A stretch of DNA of 64,000 nucleotides, taken from contig NZ_JABJRA010000012.1 in assembly GCF_013155365.1 (NCBI RefSeq), positions 62,001-126,000 on the forward strand, in the 5' to 3' direction. The DNA comes from Nocardioides sp. zg-DK7169 (GTDB taxonomy: Bacteria > Actinomycetota > Actinomycetes > Propionibacteriales > Nocardioidaceae). A program made the translations under genes and the position numbers. The notes under the pieces were generated by a model. That model ran no database searches, was not told where the DNA came from, and was given only the letters and a program-made list of their open reading frames with translations. Numbering within the stretch: the stretch's first letter is position 1; each line of letters starts with the position of its first letter. Below are positions 16,484-29,080 of this stretch, piece by piece.

Positions 16484-18405
16484 CAGATCGTCACCGCCAG
16501 GAGGGCGACGACGACCAGCAGGCCGCCGCCGAGCACGGACAGGGCATAGGAGCGGACGTAGCCGTTCTGGGCCCGCCGGAGCCCGCGGCCCAGGCCGCCG
16601 ATCCCGGCTGCGATCCCGGTGAAGAAGCCGTCCACGACCCGCCGGTCGGCCGTGGTGAGGCCGCGGGCGAGCGCGGCGCCCGGCCGCACGACGAGGTGGT
16701 CGTTGACCGCGTCGCCGTACAGGTCGGCGCGCGCGGCACGGGTGGCCAGCGAGACCCGCTGCGGCGGGGTCACCGGCACCTCGTGGCGACCGACGAGGAA
16801 CCAGGCGAGCGCGACGCCGACCGCGACGACGCCGACGGCGAGTGCGGTCACCGCCAGCACCGGGATCGGCGGCTCGTGGTGCTCGGCGGTCCCGACCACG
16901 GGCGCGAGCCAGTCCACGATCCAGTCGCCCAGCAGCAGCACGCCGCCGAGGACGGAGAGCGCGGCGAGCACGATCAGCGGCACCGTCATCACCGCGGGCG
17001 ACTCGTGCGGGTGCGCGTCGTCGCGCCAACGCTTGGAGGTGAGGAAGGTGAGCAGCATCAGCCGGGTCATGTAGAACGCCGTGATGCCGGCGCCGAGGAG
17101 GGCGAGCAGGCCGACCAGCCAGCTGTCCGCGAGCGCGGTCTCGATCAGCTTGTCCTTGGACCAGAAGCCGGAGAAGCCGGGGAACCCGATGATCGCGAGG
17201 TAGCCCATCGCGAAGGTCAGGAAGGTGACCGGCATCGCGTGGCGCAGCGCGCCGTAGCGGCGCATGTCCACCTCGTCGTTCATGCCGTGCATGACCGAGC
17301 CGGCCCCGAGGAACATGTTGGCCTTGAAGAAGCCGTGGACGAGCAGGTGGAAGATCGCGAAGGCGTAGCCCGCGACGCCCAGCCCGGCGCCGAGCATCAT
17401 GTAGCCGATCTGGCTCATCGTCGAGCCGGCCAGCACCTTCTTGATGTCGTCCTTGGCGCAGCCGATGATCGCGCCCCACAGCAGCGTGACCACGGCGACG
17501 GCCACGACCGCGGTCTGGGCGTTCGGGGCGAGGTCGAAGATGAAGTTGGAGCGCACCACGAGGTAGACGCCGGCGGTGACCATGGTGGCGGCGTGGATCA
17601 GCGCGGAGACCGGGGTCGGGCCCTCCATCGCGTCCAGCAGCCAGGCCTGCAGCGGGACCTGCGCGGACTTGCCGCACGCGGCGAGGAGCAGCAGCAGGCC
17701 GATCGCGGTCAGCGTCGACTCCGTGGCGGCGCCGGCCAGGGCGCTGACGCCGCTGAAGCTGGTGGTGCCGAAGGTGACGAACAGCAGCGCGATCGCCAGC
17801 GCCATGCCGATGTCGCCGACCCGGTTGATGACGAAGGCCTTCTTCGCGGCCGCGGCCGCGCTCGGCTTGTGCTGCCAGAAGCCGATCAGCAGGTACGACG
17901 CCAGCCCGACGCCCTCCCAGCCCAGGAACAGCACCAGGTAGTTCTCCGCCAGGACCAGCAGGAGCATGGCCGCGACGAAGAGGTTGAGGTAGGCGAAGAA
18001 CCGGCGCCGGCGCGGGTCGTGGCTCATGTAGCCGATGGAGTAGACGTGGATCAGCGCGCCGACGCCGGTGATGAGCAGCAGGAAGAGCGCCGACAGCGGG
18101 TCGTAGAGCAGGTCCATCCCGACGTCGAGCCCGCCGACCCGGATCCAGTCGTAGAGGTGGAGCACCACCTGGCGCTCGTCCTCCCCGCGGTCCAGCAGGT
18201 CGACGAAGAGCAGCACGCTGACGACGAACGAGCCGGTGATGGTCGCGGTGCCGAGCCAGTGGCCCCAGCGGTCGGTCGCGCGACCGCCGAGCAGCAGGAC
18301 GACGGCGCCGGCCAGCGGCAGCGCCACCACCAGCCACAGCAGCGACAAGGTGCCGTCCGCGGTGGCCGGGTCGACCAGGGGGGCGCTCTCTGCGAGGGCA
18401 TACAT
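16483..18405 (-). CDS. nuoL: NADH-quinone oxidoreductase subunit L
   Basis: 640-residue subunit, the largest antiporter-like protein of complex I, which also supplies the long lateral helix. Conserved stretches include [38 protein letters not shown] and [19 protein letters not shown]. It starts at ATG 18405, 12 bases after nuoK. Proton pumping at the membrane is established for the family. Confidence 0.96.
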   Translation of the reverse strand: MYALAESAPLVDPATADGTLSLLWLVVALPLAGAVVLLLGGRATDRWGHWLGTATITGSFVVSVLLFVDLLDRGEDERQVVLHLYDWIRVGGLDVGMDLLYDPLSALFLLLITGVGALIHVYSIGYMSHDPRRRRFFAYLNLFVAAMLLLVLAENYLVLFLGWEGVGLASYLLIGFWQHKPSAAAAAKKAFVINRVGDIGMALAIALLFVTFGTTSFSGVSALAGAATESTLTAIGLLLLLAACGKSAQVPLQAWLLDAMEGPTPVSALIHAATMVTAGVYLVVRSNFIFDLAPNAQTAVVAVAVVTLLWGAIIGCAKDDIKKVLAGSTMSQIGYMMLGAGLGVAGYAFAIFHLLVHGFFKANMFLGAGSVMHGMNDEVDMRRYGALRHAMPVTFLTFAMGYLAIIGFPGFSGFWSKDKLIETALADSWLVGLLALLGAGITAFYMTRLMLLTFLTSKRWRDDAHPHESPAVMTVPLIVLAALSVLGGVLLLGDWIVDWLAPVVGTAEHHEPPIPVLAVTALAVGVVAVGVALAWFLVGRHEVPVTPPQRVSLATRAARADLYGDAVNDHLVVRPGAALARGLTTADRRVVDGFFTGIAAGIGGLGRGLRRAQNGYVRSYALSVLGGGLLVVVALLAVTI

Positions 18406-18417
18406 CGAGGCGGGCTC

Positions 18418-18720
18418 CTAGTACTTCAGCAGGCTCGCGTCGTCGACCGAGGCCGAGCGACGGGTCCGGAAGATGGTCATGATGATCGCGAGCCCGACCA
18501 CCACCTCGGCGGCGGCGACGACCATCACGAAGAACGCGGCGACCTGGCCGTCGAGGTTGCCGTGCTGCTTGGCGAAGGTGACCAGCGCCAGGTTGCAGGC
18601 GTTGAGCATCAGCTCCACGCACATGAAGACCACGATCGCGTTGCGGCGCACCAGCACGCCGACGGCGCCGATCGTGAACAGCACCGCGGAGAGGGCGATG
18701 AACGGCACCGGGTCGCTCAC
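18418..18720 (-). CDS. nuoK: NADH-quinone oxidoreductase subunit K
   Basis: 100-residue membrane subunit with three predicted helices. The two buried glutamates of the family appear in [13 protein letters not shown] and [14 protein letters not shown] 18720 is the start, overlapping the nuoJ stop by 4 bases; the stop is TAG. Confidence 0.96.
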   Translation of the reverse strand: MSDPVPFIALSAVLFTIGAVGVLVRRNAIVVFMCVELMLNACNLALVTFAKQHGNLDGQVAAFFVMVVAAAEVVVGLAIIMTIFRTRRSASVDDASLLKY

Positions 18721-19517
18721 GGCTGCTCCTCCTCGGTCGTGGCCGGGGCGGGTCCCTGGCCGGCGGCCGGTACGCCGAGGGAGCGCTGCACCTCGTCGAT
18801 GTCGTCGGCCAGGTCGGGCGCGGAGCGGACCACGCCGCGCGCGACGAGCACCCGGGAGACCGAGGAGGGCAGCGGCGAGCCGTCGGGCAGCAGTGCCGGG
18901 GTGTCCACCGCGTTGTGCCGGGCGTAGACGCCGGGTGCCGGCAGCGGCCCGAGGGGCGCGCCGGTCTCGGCGTAGTCCCGCAGCCGCTGCGCTGCCCGGT
19001 CGGCCTGGGTGGGCTTGGGCGTGAGCCGCTCGCGGTGGGCGAGCACCATCGCGCCCATGGCCGCGGTGATCAGCAGCGCGCTGGTGACCTCGAAGGCGAA
19101 GACGTAGTGGGAGAACAGCACGTTGGCGATCCCCTGGATGTTGCCGCCGCTGTTCGCCTCCTCCAGCCCCACGACGGTGCCCAGGGAGATCTGTGCGATC
19201 CCGATCAGGAGCAGCACGCCGAGCAGGATGCCGAACACGCCCGCGGTGACCCGCTGGCCGGGGATCGTCTCGACCACCGAGTCCGAGGCGTCCACGCCGA
19301 CCAGCATCAGCACGAAGAGGAAGAGCATCATGATCGCGCCGGTGTAGACGATGATCTGCACCGCGAACAGGAACGGCGCCTCGAGCACCGCGTAGAGCAC
19401 GGCCAGGCTGATCATCACCACGGCCAGCAGGAGCGCGGCGTGCACCGCCTTGCGCACGAAGAGGATCGCGGTGGCCGCGGCCACCATCACCGGCGCCAGG
19501 ATCCAGAACGCGGTCAT
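18717..19517 (-). CDS. nuoJ: NADH-quinone oxidoreductase subunit J
   Basis: 266 residues. The first ~165 contain five predicted helices, including [19 protein letters not shown] with the pi-bulge region that moves during turnover. The remaining ~100 residues are a charged, non-membrane tail, longer than in the E. coli protein (184 residues). ATG 19517 overlaps nuoI by 4 bases. Confidence 0.94.
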   Translation of the reverse strand: MTAFWILAPVMVAAATAILFVRKAVHAALLLAVVMISLAVLYAVLEAPFLFAVQIIVYTGAIMMLFLFVLMLVGVDASDSVVETIPGQRVTAGVFGILLGVLLLIGIAQISLGTVVGLEEANSGGNIQGIANVLFSHYVFAFEVTSALLITAAMGAMVLAHRERLTPKPTQADRAAQRLRDYAETGAPLGPLPAPGVYARHNAVDTPALLPDGSPLPSSVSRVLVARGVVRSAPDLADDIDEVQRSLGVPAAGQGPAPATTEEEQP

Positions 19518-20080
19518 GCGGTGCCCTTCCCGTCCGTCCCGGTCGACCCGGGGGCGTCGCCGCGCGCGGCGTACGCGCCCCGGTAGTAGTCGCCCTCGTC
19601 GTCGCCCAGGCGCATCGGGTGCGGGGGCTGCTCCATGCCGGGCAGCAGCGGGGCGAGCAGGTCGGACTTCTCATAGATCAGGTCGGCGCGGTTGTCGTCG
19701 GCCAGCTCGTACTCGTTGGTCATCGTCAGCGCCCGGGTCGGGCAGGCCTCGATGCACAGCCCGCACAGGATGCAGCGCAGGTAGTTGATCTGGTAGACGC
19801 GGCCGTACCGCTCGCCGGGGCTGTAGCGCTCCGCGTCGGTGTTCGAGCCGCCCTCGACGTAGATCGCGTCGGCCGGGCAGGCCCACGCGCACAGCTCGCA
19901 GCCGATGCACTTCTCCAGGCCGTCGGGCCAGCGGTTGAGCTGGTGGCGACCGTGGAAGCGCGGGGCCGTCGGCTGCTTCTCGAAGGGGTACTGCTCGGTG
20001 ACGACCTTCTTGAACATCGTGCGGAAGGTGACCCCGAACCCGGCGACCGGGTCCCAGAACTGCTCCTTGAGCGTGGCCAT
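19514..20080 (-). CDS. nuoI: NADH-quinone oxidoreductase subunit I
   Basis: 188-residue 8Fe ferredoxin-like subunit of the peripheral arm. Two [4Fe-4S] motifs are present, [12 protein letters not shown] and [12 protein letters not shown] (clusters N6a and N6b), which pass electrons towards N2 in NuoB. The N-terminus [20 protein letters not shown] is amphipathic and sits on the membrane arm. Start ATG 20080 shares a base with the nuoH stop. Confidence 0.96.
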   Translation of the reverse strand: MATLKEQFWDPVAGFGVTFRTMFKKVVTEQYPFEKQPTAPRFHGRHQLNRWPDGLEKCIGCELCAWACPADAIYVEGGSNTDAERYSPGERYGRVYQINYLRCILCGLCIEACPTRALTMTNEYELADDNRADLIYEKSDLLAPLLPGMEQPPHPMRLGDDEGDYYRGAYAARGDAPGSTGTDGKGTA

Positions 20081-21408
20081 CAGGCTGTGCCTCCTTGTCC
20101 GGCCGGGTCGGGTTCGCCGGCCGGGACGGTGGGTCGCTGGTCGAAGGTCAGGGGGTCGGCCGCGCCGCGCACGGCGCCGCCGGCCGGCATCGGCGGGACC
20201 GGGAACGAGCCCGGCCGCGGGGGCGAGGCGACGGGCGCCGGGGCCGGCTCCTCCTCCTCGTCGTCACCGACGAAGAACAGGGCCAGGGAGATGACGAGCA
20301 CGACGCCGGCCGCGATCGCCGCCCAGCGCAGGTCCACGCGGTCCTCCAGCGCGCGCACCGTGGCGACCGCGACGGTCCACAGCAGGGCGGCCGGGATCAG
20401 CCGCTTCCAGCCGAACGCCATGAACTGGTCGTAGCGCAGGCGGGGCAGCGAGCCGCGCAGCCAGATGAAGATGAAGATGAAGAACAGCACCTTGCCGAAG
20501 AACCACAGCACCGGCCACCAGCCCTCGTTGAAGCCGACGTAGAGGCGGTCGATCCAGAACGGCGCGTGCCAACCGCCGAGGAACAGCGTCGTGGCCAGGG
20601 CCGAGACGGTGGCCATGTTGATGTACTCGGCGAGGAAGAACAGCGCGAACTTGATCGAGGAGTACTCGGTGTGGAACCCGCCGACCAGCTCGCCCTCGGC
20701 CTCCGGGAGGTCGAAGGGGGCGCGGTTGGTCTCCCCGACCATCGAGATCACGTAGATCACGAAGGACGGCAGCAGCACCAGGCCGAACCACAGGTCGTCC
20801 TGGGCGGCGACGATCTCGGAGGTGGACATCGAGCCGGCGTAGAGGAACACCGCGACGAGCGCGAGGCCCATGGAGACCTCGTAGGAGATCATCTGGGCGC
20901 TGGAGCGCAGGCCGCCGAGCAGCGAGTACGTCGAGCCGCTCGACCAGCCGCCGAGCACGATGCCGTAGATGCCGATCGAGGCCATCGCGATCACGAACAG
21001 GACCGCGACCGGCATGTCGGTGAGCTGCAGCGGCGTGACGGTGTCGGTGAACGGGATGCTCACCTCGGGGCCGAACGGGACCACCGCGAAGGTCGCGAAC
21101 GCCGCGACGGCGGCGATCACCGGGGCGAGCAGGAAGACCACCTTGTCGGCGGCCGCCGGGATCAGGTCCTCCTTGAACATCAGCTTGGCGCCGTCGGCGA
21201 GCGACTGGAGCAGGCCGAAGGGGCCGTTGACGTTCGGGCCGATCCGGTGCTGCATCCGGGCCACGACCCGGCGCTCCCACCAGATGTTGAACAAGGTGAG
21301 CAGGACCAGCACCACGAAGATCAGCACGGCCTTGAGGGCGATCACCCACCACGGGTCGCCGCCAAAGGCGCCGAGGCCGATGTCGCTGGAGATGTCGGTG
21401 CCGAGCAT
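20080..21408 (-). CDS. nuoH: NADH-quinone oxidoreductase subunit H
   Basis: 442-residue membrane subunit that forms the quinone chamber with NuoB and NuoD. Hallmarks are [17 protein letters not shown] and the loop [19 protein letters not shown]. The final ~64 residues, after the last helix, are acidic and Pro/Gly-rich, an extension beyond the E. coli length (325). Start ATG 21408 ([11 protein letters not shown]) shares a base with the nuoG stop; the longer open frame upstream is not conserved. Confidence 0.95.
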   Translation of the reverse strand: MLGTDISSDIGLGAFGGDPWWVIALKAVLIFVVLVLLTLFNIWWERRVVARMQHRIGPNVNGPFGLLQSLADGAKLMFKEDLIPAAADKVVFLLAPVIAAVAAFATFAVVPFGPEVSIPFTDTVTPLQLTDMPVAVLFVIAMASIGIYGIVLGGWSSGSTYSLLGGLRSSAQMISYEVSMGLALVAVFLYAGSMSTSEIVAAQDDLWFGLVLLPSFVIYVISMVGETNRAPFDLPEAEGELVGGFHTEYSSIKFALFFLAEYINMATVSALATTLFLGGWHAPFWIDRLYVGFNEGWWPVLWFFGKVLFFIFIFIWLRGSLPRLRYDQFMAFGWKRLIPAALLWTVAVATVRALEDRVDLRWAAIAAGVVLVISLALFFVGDDEEEEPAPAPVASPPRPGSFPVPPMPAGGAVRGAADPLTFDQRPTVPAGEPDPAGQGGTA

Positions 21409-23876
21409 CAGGCGTGTCCTCTCATGACGCGGACCCGGGACCCGGGCGAGGCGAGGCCGGCGAGGACGCCGCGGCCGAAGGAGTTGGCCGGCACCCACAC
21501 CACGTCGTCGGGCAGCTCGCGGTTGATCACCGTGGGCAGCGTCGCGCGCCCGCGGTCACCGATGACCGTCATCAGGTCGCCGACCTGGTCGTAGACCGCC
21601 CTCGGCACCCGGGCCACCGGGATCCGGGCGGTGGCGCGCAGGTGGTCCTCCCCGTCGAGCAGGGAGGCGTTGTCGATCATCTGCTTCCACGTCGCGAGCC
21701 GCAGGCCCTCGGTCGGGGCCGCGTCGGCGGGCCGGTCGCTGCGGCGGTCGGGGGCGGTCTGCGGCTCGGTGTCCGACCGGGCGCCCAGTGCGGGCCGCTC
21801 TCCGTCCCACGGGCCCATCTCGCTCATCTGCGCACGGGCCCCCTCGACGGTGCGGAACCCGAGCGGGGCACCGACCCCGAGGGCGGCGAGCTCCTCGGCG
21901 ATGCCGGCGAGGATCCGCAGGTCGGGCAGGGACGCGGGATTGGTGAAGACCGCCTCGAAGGGACGCGTGCGCCCCTCCCAGGTCACGAAGGTGCCGGCCT
22001 TGTCGATGACGGGCGCGACCGGGAACACGACGTCGGCCGCGCGGGTCACGTCGGTCTCGCGCAGCTCCAGCGACACCACGAAGCGCGCCGCCTCGAGGGC
22101 CGCGCGGGTGGCGGCGGGGTCGGCGGTGTCGTCGGGGTCCACGCCGCCGACGACCAGGCCGCCGAGCTCGCCGGAGCGCAGCGCCGCCACGATCGCATCG
22201 GCGTCGCGGCCCGGTGTCTCTGGCAGGTGCTCGACGCCCCAGGTGGTGGCGGCGTCGACGCGGGCGGCGGCGTCGGCGACCGGGCGGCCGCCGGGCAGCA
22301 GGTGGGGCAGGCAGCCGGCCTCGACGGCACCGCGGTCCCCGGCCCGACGCGGCACCCAGGCCAGCCGGGCACCGGTACGACGGGCCAGCGCGGCGGCCGC
22401 GGTGAGGGCGCCGGGCGAGGTCGCCAGCCGCTCCCCCACCAGCAGCACGGTGTCGCTGTCGACGCCGTGCTCGGCGTGCTCGGCGAGGGACTCGATGACC
22501 GCCGCCTCGTCGCCGGGACCGGCCACCAGCACGCGGCCGCGCATCTTGCGCAGCCCGCGGGTGCGGTACGGCGCCACGGCGAGCACCCGGGTGCCGGCCA
22601 GGGCGGCCTTGCGCAGCCGCAGGAAGAGCGTGCCGGCCTCCTCCTCGGGCTCCAGGCCCAGCAGCACGACGGTGCGGGCGCGGTCCAGGTCGGCGTAGGT
22701 GACCCCGCCGTTGCCGGGCGCGGTCAGCACCACCTCGGAGGCGAGGAACTCGGCCTCCTCCGCCGAGAGCGGGCGGGCGCGGAAGTCGACGTCGTTGGTG
22801 CCGAGCGCGAGCCGGGCGAAGGCGGCGTAGGCGTAGGCGTCCTCGGCGGTGACCCGGCCGCCGGGCAGCACCGCGGCGCGACCGGCGGCCGCGAGGCCGC
22901 GTGCGGCCACCGCGAAGGCCTCGGTCCACGAGGCCGGGCGCAGCTCGCCGTCGCCGCCGTCCTCGACGCGGTCGCGGACCATCGGGTGGGCGAGGCGGTC
23001 GGGCCGGGTCGCGTAGGTGAAGGCGAAGCGGTCCTTGTCGGTGATCCACTCCTCGTTGACCTCGGGGTCGTTGCCGGCCAGGCGGCGCATGACCCGTCCG
23101 CGCCGGTGGTCCACGCGGATCGCGGCGCCGCAGGCGTCGTGCTCGGCCACCGAGGGGGTCGAGACCAGGTCGAAGGGGCGGGCCCGGAAGCGGTACTCGG
23201 CGGAGGTGAGCGCACCGACCGGGCAGATCTGGATGGTGTTGCCCGAGAAGTAGCTCTGCAGCGGCTCCTTCTCGTAGATCCCGACCTGCTGGAGCGCGCC
23301 GCGCTCGACCAGCGCGATGAACGGGTCGCCGGCGACCTGCTCGGAGAAGCGGGTGCAGCGCGCGCACAGCACGCACCGCTCGCGGTCGAGCAGGACGTTG
23401 GCGGAGAGGTTGATCGGCTTGGGGTAGGTGCGCTTGACGCCCTCGAAGCGGGACTCCCCGCGCCCGTTGCTCATCGCCTGGTTCTGCAGCGGGCACTCCC
23501 CTCCCTTGTCGCACACCGGACAGTCCAGGGGGTGGTTGACCAGGAGGAACTCCATGATCCCCTGCTGCGCCTTGTCGGCGACCGGGCTGGTGGCCTGGGT
23601 GCTCACCACCATGCCGTCGGCGACCGGGAGGGTGCAGGAGGCCTGCGGCTTGGGGAAGCCGCGCCCGTTGCCGGCGTCGGGGACGTCGACCAGGCACTGG
23701 CGGCAGGCGCCGACCGGCTCGAGCAGCGGGTGGTCGCAGAAGCGCGGGATCTGCACCCCGACCTGCTCCGCGGCGCGGATCACCAGGGTGTCGCGCGGGA
23801 CGCTGACCTCGATGCCGTCGATGGTCAGCGTGACCAGGTCGGTGTCGGCCTGGACGTTGTCCGGTGTGGTGGTCAC
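21408..23876 (-). CDS. nuoG: NADH-quinone oxidoreductase subunit G
   Basis: 822-residue iron-sulfur subunit of the peripheral arm. In order: an N-terminal [2Fe-2S] domain ([15 protein letters not shown]), the His-Cys3 [4Fe-4S] site ([17 protein letters not shown]), a second [4Fe-4S] site ([10 protein letters not shown] with a later CPVG), and a long molybdopterin-oxidoreductase-like domain without an evident cofactor site. GTG 23876 overlaps nuoF by 4 bases. It relays electrons from NuoF to NuoI. Confidence 0.95.
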   Translation of the reverse strand: MTTTPDNVQADTDLVTLTIDGIEVSVPRDTLVIRAAEQVGVQIPRFCDHPLLEPVGACRQCLVDVPDAGNGRGFPKPQASCTLPVADGMVVSTQATSPVADKAQQGIMEFLLVNHPLDCPVCDKGGECPLQNQAMSNGRGESRFEGVKRTYPKPINLSANVLLDRERCVLCARCTRFSEQVAGDPFIALVERGALQQVGIYEKEPLQSYFSGNTIQICPVGALTSAEYRFRARPFDLVSTPSVAEHDACGAAIRVDHRRGRVMRRLAGNDPEVNEEWITDKDRFAFTYATRPDRLAHPMVRDRVEDGGDGELRPASWTEAFAVAARGLAAAGRAAVLPGGRVTAEDAYAYAAFARLALGTNDVDFRARPLSAEEAEFLASEVVLTAPGNGGVTYADLDRARTVVLLGLEPEEEAGTLFLRLRKAALAGTRVLAVAPYRTRGLRKMRGRVLVAGPGDEAAVIESLAEHAEHGVDSDTVLLVGERLATSPGALTAAAALARRTGARLAWVPRRAGDRGAVEAGCLPHLLPGGRPVADAAARVDAATTWGVEHLPETPGRDADAIVAALRSGELGGLVVGGVDPDDTADPAATRAALEAARFVVSLELRETDVTRAADVVFPVAPVIDKAGTFVTWEGRTRPFEAVFTNPASLPDLRILAGIAEELAALGVGAPLGFRTVEGARAQMSEMGPWDGERPALGARSDTEPQTAPDRRSDRPADAAPTEGLRLATWKQMIDNASLLDGEDHLRATARIPVARVPRAVYDQVGDLMTVIGDRGRATLPTVINRELPDDVVWVPANSFGRGVLAGLASPGSRVRVMRGHA

Positions 23877-25180
23877 GAGACCCCCTCGGTCGCGAAGACG
23901 GTCGAGGCCACGGGGTCGAACGGGCAGCCCCCGTGGCTGAGGTGGGCGAGGTACTCCTCGCGGAAGTGCTGCACCGAGCTCGTGATCGGGCTGGTGGCGC
24001 CGTCGCCCAGGGCGCAGAACGCGCGGCCCAGGATGTTGTCGCACTGGTCGAGCAGGAGGTCGAGGTCGGCCTCGGAGCCCTCCCCGCGCTCGAGCGCGGC
24101 CAGCGTCTGGGCCAGCCACCAGGTGCCCTCGCGGCACGGGGTGCACTTGCCGCAGGACTCGTGCTTGTAGAACTCCGTCCAGCGCAGCACCGCGCGCACC
24201 ACGCACACCGTCTCGTCGAAGACCTGGAGCGCGCGGGTGCCGAGCATCGAGCCGGCCCCGGCGACGCCCTCGAAGTCCAGCGGTACGTCGAGGTGCTCGG
24301 CGGTCAGCAGCGGGGTGCTGGACCCGCCGGGGGTCCAGAACTTCAGCTGGTGCCCGGCCCGCACGCCGCCGGCGAGGTCGAGCAGCTGGCGCAGGGTGAT
24401 GCCGAGCGGCGCCTCGTACTGCCCGGGGCGCTCGACGTGCCCGGAGAGGGAGAAGATGCCGAAGCCGGCGGACTTCTCGGTGCCCATCGAGGAGAACCAG
24501 GCCGGCCCGTTGCCCACGATGCTGGGCACCGAGGAGATCGACTCGACGTTGTTGATGACCGTGGGGCTGGCGTAGAGCCCGGCGACCGCGGGGAACGGCG
24601 GGCGCAGCCGCGGCTGGCCGCGGCGGCCCTCGAGCCCCTCGAGCAGCGCGGTCTCCTCGCCGCAGATGTAGGCCCCGGCGCCGGCGTGGACGACGACGTC
24701 GAGGTCGTAGCCCGAGCCGTGGATGTCGGTGCCGAGGTGGCCGGCGAGGAAGGCCTCCTGCACGGCGCGCTGGACCCGGCGGATCACGTGGAGGACCTCG
24801 CCGCGGATGTAGATGAACGCCTTGTTGGCCCGGATGGCGTAGGCGCTGATGATCACGCCCTCCACCAGGGTGTGCGGGCTGGCCATCATCAGCGGGATGT
24901 CCTTGCAGGTCCCCGGCTCGGACTCGTCGGCGTTGACGACGAGGTACTTGGGCCGCGGGTTGTCCTGCGGGATGAAGGACCACTTCATCCCGGTCGGGAA
25001 CCCGGCCCCGCCGCGGCCGCGCAGCCCGGAGTCCTTGACCGCGCCGATCACCGCATCCGGGCCCATCTCGAAGGCCCGGTCGACCGCGGCGTACCCGCCG
25101 CGGCGCTCGTAGGCCTCGAGGGTCCAGGAGCGCTCCTGGTCCCAGTTGTCGGTGAGCACCGGAGTGAGCACGTCAGGCAT
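23873..25180 (-). CDS. nuoF: NADH-quinone oxidoreductase subunit F
   Basis: 435-residue subunit that oxidises NADH. The FMN/NADH-binding glycine-rich segment is [16 protein letters not shown], with a second, [15 protein letters not shown]. The N3 [4Fe-4S] motif is [12 protein letters not shown] with a later Cys in [14 protein letters not shown] 25180 overlaps nuoE by 8 bases (ATGCCTGA). Confidence 0.96.
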   Translation of the reverse strand: MPDVLTPVLTDNWDQERSWTLEAYERRGGYAAVDRAFEMGPDAVIGAVKDSGLRGRGGAGFPTGMKWSFIPQDNPRPKYLVVNADESEPGTCKDIPLMMASPHTLVEGVIISAYAIRANKAFIYIRGEVLHVIRRVQRAVQEAFLAGHLGTDIHGSGYDLDVVVHAGAGAYICGEETALLEGLEGRRGQPRLRPPFPAVAGLYASPTVINNVESISSVPSIVGNGPAWFSSMGTEKSAGFGIFSLSGHVERPGQYEAPLGITLRQLLDLAGGVRAGHQLKFWTPGGSSTPLLTAEHLDVPLDFEGVAGAGSMLGTRALQVFDETVCVVRAVLRWTEFYKHESCGKCTPCREGTWWLAQTLAALERGEGSEADLDLLLDQCDNILGRAFCALGDGATSPITSSVQHFREEYLAHLSHGGCPFDPVASTVFATEGVS

Positions 25181-25946
25181 CGCTGCCCTCCTCCTCGATC
25201 GTCTCGGACTCCGCACGCGAGGTGTCGGCCTGGGCCGCGGCCGCCTCCCGCTGCGTGGGCTCCTCGGGCACGTCGTGCCCCGAGCTCGCGGTGGCGCCGT
25301 CCGGGGCGCTCCAGCCGCGCTCGCGGGCGATCCCGAGGCCGACCAGCGAGGCCGGGCCGGCCGCCGGGCCCTCGTCGGCCCGGTCGTCGGGGAAGCCGGC
25401 CAGCACCCGCTCGGCCTCGCGCCAGGTGCAGATGCGCGGGCCGCGGGTGGAGCGGACCTCGGCGCCGCTGCGCAGGTCGTCGACGATGCCGACGGCCGAC
25501 TCGGGGGTCTGGTTGTCCAGGAACTCCCAGTTCACCATCATCACCGGGGCGTAGTCGCAGGCCGCGTTGCACTCGACGTGCTCGAGGGTGATCTTGCCGT
25601 CGGCGGTGGTCTCGTCGTTGCCGACGTCGAGGTGCTCCTTGAGCCGCTCGAAGATCAGGTCGCCGCCCATCACCGCGCACAGGGTGTTGGTGCAGACCCC
25701 GACGAGGTAGTCGCCGACCGGCTTGCGCTTGTACATCGTGTAGAAGGTCGCGACGCCGCTCACCTCGGCGGCGGAGAGGCCGAGCACGTCGGCGCAGGCC
25801 TCGATGCCCTCCGGGGTGATCCGCCCGGCCACCGACTGCACCAGGTGGAGCATCGGCAGCAGCCCGGAGCGCGCCTCGGGGTAGCGGGCGGCGATCTGCT
25901 CCAGCTCGGCGTAGGTCTCGTCGCTGATCTCGTGGGTCGCGCTCAC
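25173..25946 (-). CDS. nuoE: NADH-quinone oxidoreductase subunit E
   Basis: 257-residue [2Fe-2S] subunit (cluster N1a). The four ligands lie in [12 protein letters not shown] and [14 protein letters not shown]. The C-terminal ~80 residues are Ala/Glu-rich and probably disordered, beyond the core seen in E. coli (166 residues). GTG 25946 overlaps the nuoD stop by 4 bases. Confidence 0.94.
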   Translation of the reverse strand: MSATHEISDETYAELEQIAARYPEARSGLLPMLHLVQSVAGRITPEGIEACADVLGLSAAEVSGVATFYTMYKRKPVGDYLVGVCTNTLCAVMGGDLIFERLKEHLDVGNDETTADGKITLEHVECNAACDYAPVMMVNWEFLDNQTPESAVGIVDDLRSGAEVRSTRGPRICTWREAERVLAGFPDDRADEGPAAGPASLVGLGIARERGWSAPDGATASSGHDVPEEPTQREAAAAQADTSRAESETIEEEGSDA

Positions 25947-27289
25947 CGGTCGACTCCTCCCATCACGGGGTCGAGGGAGGCGATGGCGACGATGATGTCG
26001 GCGACCATGCCGCCCTCGCTCATCACGCTCGTGGCCTGCAGGTTGGCGAAGGAGGGGTCGCGGAAGTGCACCCGCGCCGGGCGGGTGCCGCCGTCGGAGA
26101 CGACGTGCGCGCCGAGCTCGCCGCGAGGCCCCTCGAGGGGGACGTAGGCCTGGCCGGCCGGGACCCGGAAGCCCTCGGTCACCAGCTTGAAGTGGTGGAT
26201 GAGGGCCTCCATCGACTCGCCCATGATGTGGCGGATGTGGTCCAGGGAGTTGCCCATGCCGTCCGAGCCGATCGCCAGCTGGCTGGGCCAGGCGATCTTC
26301 TTGTCCGCGACCATCACCGGCGCGCCCTCGAGCCCGGCGAGGCGGTCGGCGGCCTGCTCGACGATGCGCAGCGACTCCCACATCTCGTTGAGCCGGATCC
26401 GGAAGCGGCCGTAGGCGTCGGCGGTGTCCCAGGTCTGCACGTCGAACTCGTAGTCCTCGTAGCCGCAGACCGGCTCGGTCTTGCGCAGGTCCCACGGGTA
26501 GCCGGTGCTGCGCAGCACCGGCCCGGTGATCCCCAGCGCCAGGCAGCCCTCGAGGTCGAGGTGGCCGACGCCCTCGAGGCGGGCCTTGAAGATCGGGTTG
26601 GCGTTGCACAGGGCGGCGTACTCGGGCAGCCGCTTCTTCATCAGCGCGATGAAGGAGCGGATCTCCTCCAGCGCCCCGACCGGGAGGTCCTGGGCCACGC
26701 CGCCGGGGCGGATGAAGGCGTGGTTCATGCGGAGCCCGGTGATCAGCTCGAACAGGTCGAGGACCAGCTCGCGCTCGCGGAAGCCCATCGTCATCACGGT
26801 CAGCGCGCCGATCTCCATGCCACCGGTCGCGATCGCGACCAGGTGAGAGGAGATCCGGTTCAGCTCCAGCAGGAGCACCCGCATGACCTGGGCCTTCTCG
26901 GGGATCTCGTCCTCGATGTCGAGCAGCCGCTCGACGCCTAGGACGTACGTCGCCTCGTTGAACAGCGGCGCCAGGTAGTCCATCCGGGTGCAGAAGGTGA
27001 CGCCCTGCACCCAGGAGCGGTACTCCATGTTCTTCTCGATGCCGGTGTGCAGGTAGCCGATGCCGCAGCGGGCCTCGGTGACCGTCTCGCCCTCGAGCTC
27101 CAGGATCAGTCGGAGCACGCCGTGGGTGGAGGGGTGCTGGGGGCCCATGTTGACCACGACCCGCTCGGCGCGCTCGCTGTCGGGGTCGTCGGCGAGGCCG
27201 GCCGCGATCTGGTCCCAGTCCTGGCCGGAGACGGTGAAGACGCGCCCCTCGGAGGTCTCGGAGGTCCCGGCGTAGATGTCGTGAGCCAT
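25943..27289 (-). CDS. nuoD: NADH-quinone oxidoreductase subunit D
   Basis: 448-residue subunit related to the hydrogenase large subunit, forming the quinone site with Nuo[21 protein letters not shown] contains the quinone-binding His; [18 protein letters not shown] and [15 protein letters not shown] are further family signatures. ATG 27289 lies directly before the nuoC stop with no gap. Confidence 0.96.
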   Translation of the reverse strand: MAHDIYAGTSETSEGRVFTVSGQDWDQIAAGLADDPDSERAERVVVNMGPQHPSTHGVLRLILELEGETVTEARCGIGYLHTGIEKNMEYRSWVQGVTFCTRMDYLAPLFNEATYVLGVERLLDIEDEIPEKAQVMRVLLLELNRISSHLVAIATGGMEIGALTVMTMGFRERELVLDLFELITGLRMNHAFIRPGGVAQDLPVGALEEIRSFIALMKKRLPEYAALCNANPIFKARLEGVGHLDLEGCLALGITGPVLRSTGYPWDLRKTEPVCGYEDYEFDVQTWDTADAYGRFRIRLNEMWESLRIVEQAADRLAGLEGAPVMVADKKIAWPSQLAIGSDGMGNSLDHIRHIMGESMEALIHHFKLVTEGFRVPAGQAYVPLEGPRGELGAHVVSDGGTRPARVHFRDPSFANLQATSVMSEGGMVADIIVAIASLDPVMGGVDR

Positions 27290-28039
27290 TTAGTTGTAGC
27301 TCCTGCGCTGGTCGGGAGGCGGCACCGAGCCGCCCTTGTACTCCACGGGGATGCCGCCGAGCGGGTAGTCCTTGCGCTGCGGGTGGCCCGGCCAGTCGTC
27401 GGGCATCAGGATCCGCGCGAGGCCCGGGTGGCCGTCGAAGACGAGACCGAACATGTCGTAGGTCTCGCGCTCGTGCCAGTCGGCCGTGGGATAGACCGCG
27501 ACGACCGACGGCAGGTGCGGGTCGGCGTCGGGGACGGCGACCTCCAGCCGGATCCGGCGGTTGTGGGTCATCGAGAGCAGGTGGTAGACCGCGTGCAGCT
27601 CGCGCGCGGTGTCGCCGGGGTAGTGCACGCCGCTGACCCCGGAGAGCAGCTCGAAGCGCAGCGCCGGGTCGTCGCGCAGCACCCGGACCACCGCGAGCAG
27701 GTCCTCGCGGCGCACGTGGAAGGTGATCTCGCCGCGGTGCAGCACGACCGACTCGACGGCGTTCTCGACGCCGCCGGCGCGCAGTCGCTCCTCGAGCGCG
27801 TCGGCGACCTCGTCGTGCCACCCGCCGTACGGGCGGCGCGCGGGGGCGGGCAGCGTGACGGCCTGGCGCAGCCCGCCGTACCCGCTGGTGTCGGGGGTGC
27901 CGCTGGCGCCGAACATGCCGTGGCGCTCGCCGACCTGGTGCACCTCGCCGGGCGGGGCCGGGAGGTTCTCGGGCGACTGCTCGACGGCCGGCTGGCCCGG
28001 GCCGGCGGTCTTCTCGGGGGTGCTCTCGGGGTCGCTCAC
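27290..28039 (-). CDS. nuoC: NADH-quinone oxidoreductase subunit C
   Basis: 249-residue 30-kDa-type subunit. The family signature is [20 protein letters not shown] followed by [16 protein letters not shown]. An N-terminal extension of ~80 Pro/Glu-rich residues precedes the core. GTG 28039 overlaps the nuoB stop by 4 bases. The separate C and D genes are the usual form outside enterobacteria. Confidence 0.95.
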   Translation of the reverse strand: MSDPESTPEKTAGPGQPAVEQSPENLPAPPGEVHQVGERHGMFGASGTPDTSGYGGLRQAVTLPAPARRPYGGWHDEVADALEERLRAGGVENAVESVVLHRGEITFHVRREDLLAVVRVLRDDPALRFELLSGVSGVHYPGDTARELHAVYHLLSMTHNRRIRLEVAVPDADPHLPSVVAVYPTADWHERETYDMFGLVFDGHPGLARILMPDDWPGHPQRKDYPLGGIPVEYKGGSVPPPDQRRSYN

Positions 28040-28590
28040 CGCAGCTGGCCCTTCATCTCCGAGGTCGGCAGCGCGCTGAGGGCGGCGGTCTCCAGGCTCA
28101 CGATCTCGGCCTGGCGGTGCGCGCCGAGCTTGGCGTGCTGGACCTGGTCGTGCAGCTTGAGGATCGCGTCGATCAGCATCTCCGGGCGCGGCGGGCAGCC
28201 GGGGAGGTACATGTCCACGGGGACCACGTGGTCGACGCCCTGCACGATCGCGTAGTTGTTGAACATGCCGCCGCTGGAGGCGCACACGCCCATCGCCAGC
28301 ACCCACTTGGGGTTGGGCATCTGGTCGTAGATCTGGCGCAGGACCGGGGCCATCTTCTGGCTCACCCGGCCGGCCACGATCATCAGGTCGGCCTGGCGGG
28401 GGCTGGCCCGGAAGACCTCCATGCCGAAGCGGGCGAGGTCGTACTTCGGCCCGCCCGAGGTCATCATCTCGATCGCGCAGCACGCCAGCCCGAAGGTCGC
28501 CGGCCAGAACGACGCCTTGCGCATGTAGCCCGAGAGCCCCTCGACGGTGGTGAGCAGCACCCCGCTCGGCAGCTTCTCCTCGATACCCAT
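28036..28590 (-). CDS. nuoB: NADH-quinone oxidoreductase subunit B
   Basis: 184-residue subunit carrying cluster N2, the last iron-sulfur centre before quinone. Ligands are the paired cysteines in [11 protein letters not shown], one in [11 protein letters not shown] and one in LPGCPPRPE. Start ATG 28590 lies 78 bases after nuoA, the largest spacing in the operon. Confidence 0.96.
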   Translation of the reverse strand: MGIEEKLPSGVLLTTVEGLSGYMRKASFWPATFGLACCAIEMMTSGGPKYDLARFGMEVFRASPRQADLMIVAGRVSQKMAPVLRQIYDQMPNPKWVLAMGVCASSGGMFNNYAIVQGVDHVVPVDMYLPGCPPRPEMLIDAILKLHDQVQHAKLGAHRQAEIVSLETAALSALPTSEMKGQLR

Positions 28591-28668
28591 GTCCCGCTCC
28601 TGTCCTGCCTCAGTCCGCCTCGACCTGCCGGTGGTCCCGAGCCGCGCCCGGTCCCGCTCCGGCCGCCC

Positions 28669-29028
28669 TCAGTCCCACTCCAGCCCGCCGCGGCGCCACA
28701 CGTAGGCGTAGGCGACGAAGACGGTGGCGAGGAACAGGACCATCTCGACCAGGCCGAACAGGCCCAGCGCGTCGAAGTGGACGGCCCAGGGGTAGAGGAA
28801 GACGATCTCGATGTCGAAGACGATGAAGAGCATCGCGGTGATGTAGTACTTCACCGGGATGCGACCGCCGCCGACCGGCTGCGGTGTCGGCTCGATGCCG
28901 CACTCGTAGGAGTCCAGCCGCGCGCGGTTGTAGCGCGCCGGCCCGATGACCGCCCCCGCGGCGACCGAGCCCACCGCGAACAGGGTCGCGATCGCGACCA
29001 GGACCAGCACCGGCGTGTAGAGCTCCAT
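28669..29028 (-). CDS. nuoA: NADH-quinone oxidoreductase subunit A
   Basis: 119-residue membrane subunit with three predicted helices and the conserved loop YECGIEPTP. First gene of the operon. ATG 29028 has AGGAGG (complement of 29039-29044) ten bases upstream. A candidate Rex operator overlaps its likely promoter. Confidence 0.96.
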   Translation of the reverse strand: MELYTPVLVLVAIATLFAVGSVAAGAVIGPARYNRARLDSYECGIEPTPQPVGGGRIPVKYYITAMLFIVFDIEIVFLYPWAVHFDALGLFGLVEMVLFLATVFVAYAYVWRRGGLEWD

Positions 29029-29080
29029 GCCGTCGGTTCCTCCTAGCGCGTGGCGACCGGGTCCGCGTCCACTTGTGACC

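Noticed and set aside
12171..29028. Signs of horizontal transfer or mobile elements around the nuo operon
   Set aside because: GC content and codon use look uniform, there is no transposase or integrase, and operon order is the standard nuoA-N. The single tRNA gene in the window shows no duplicated 3' end that would suggest an attachment site.
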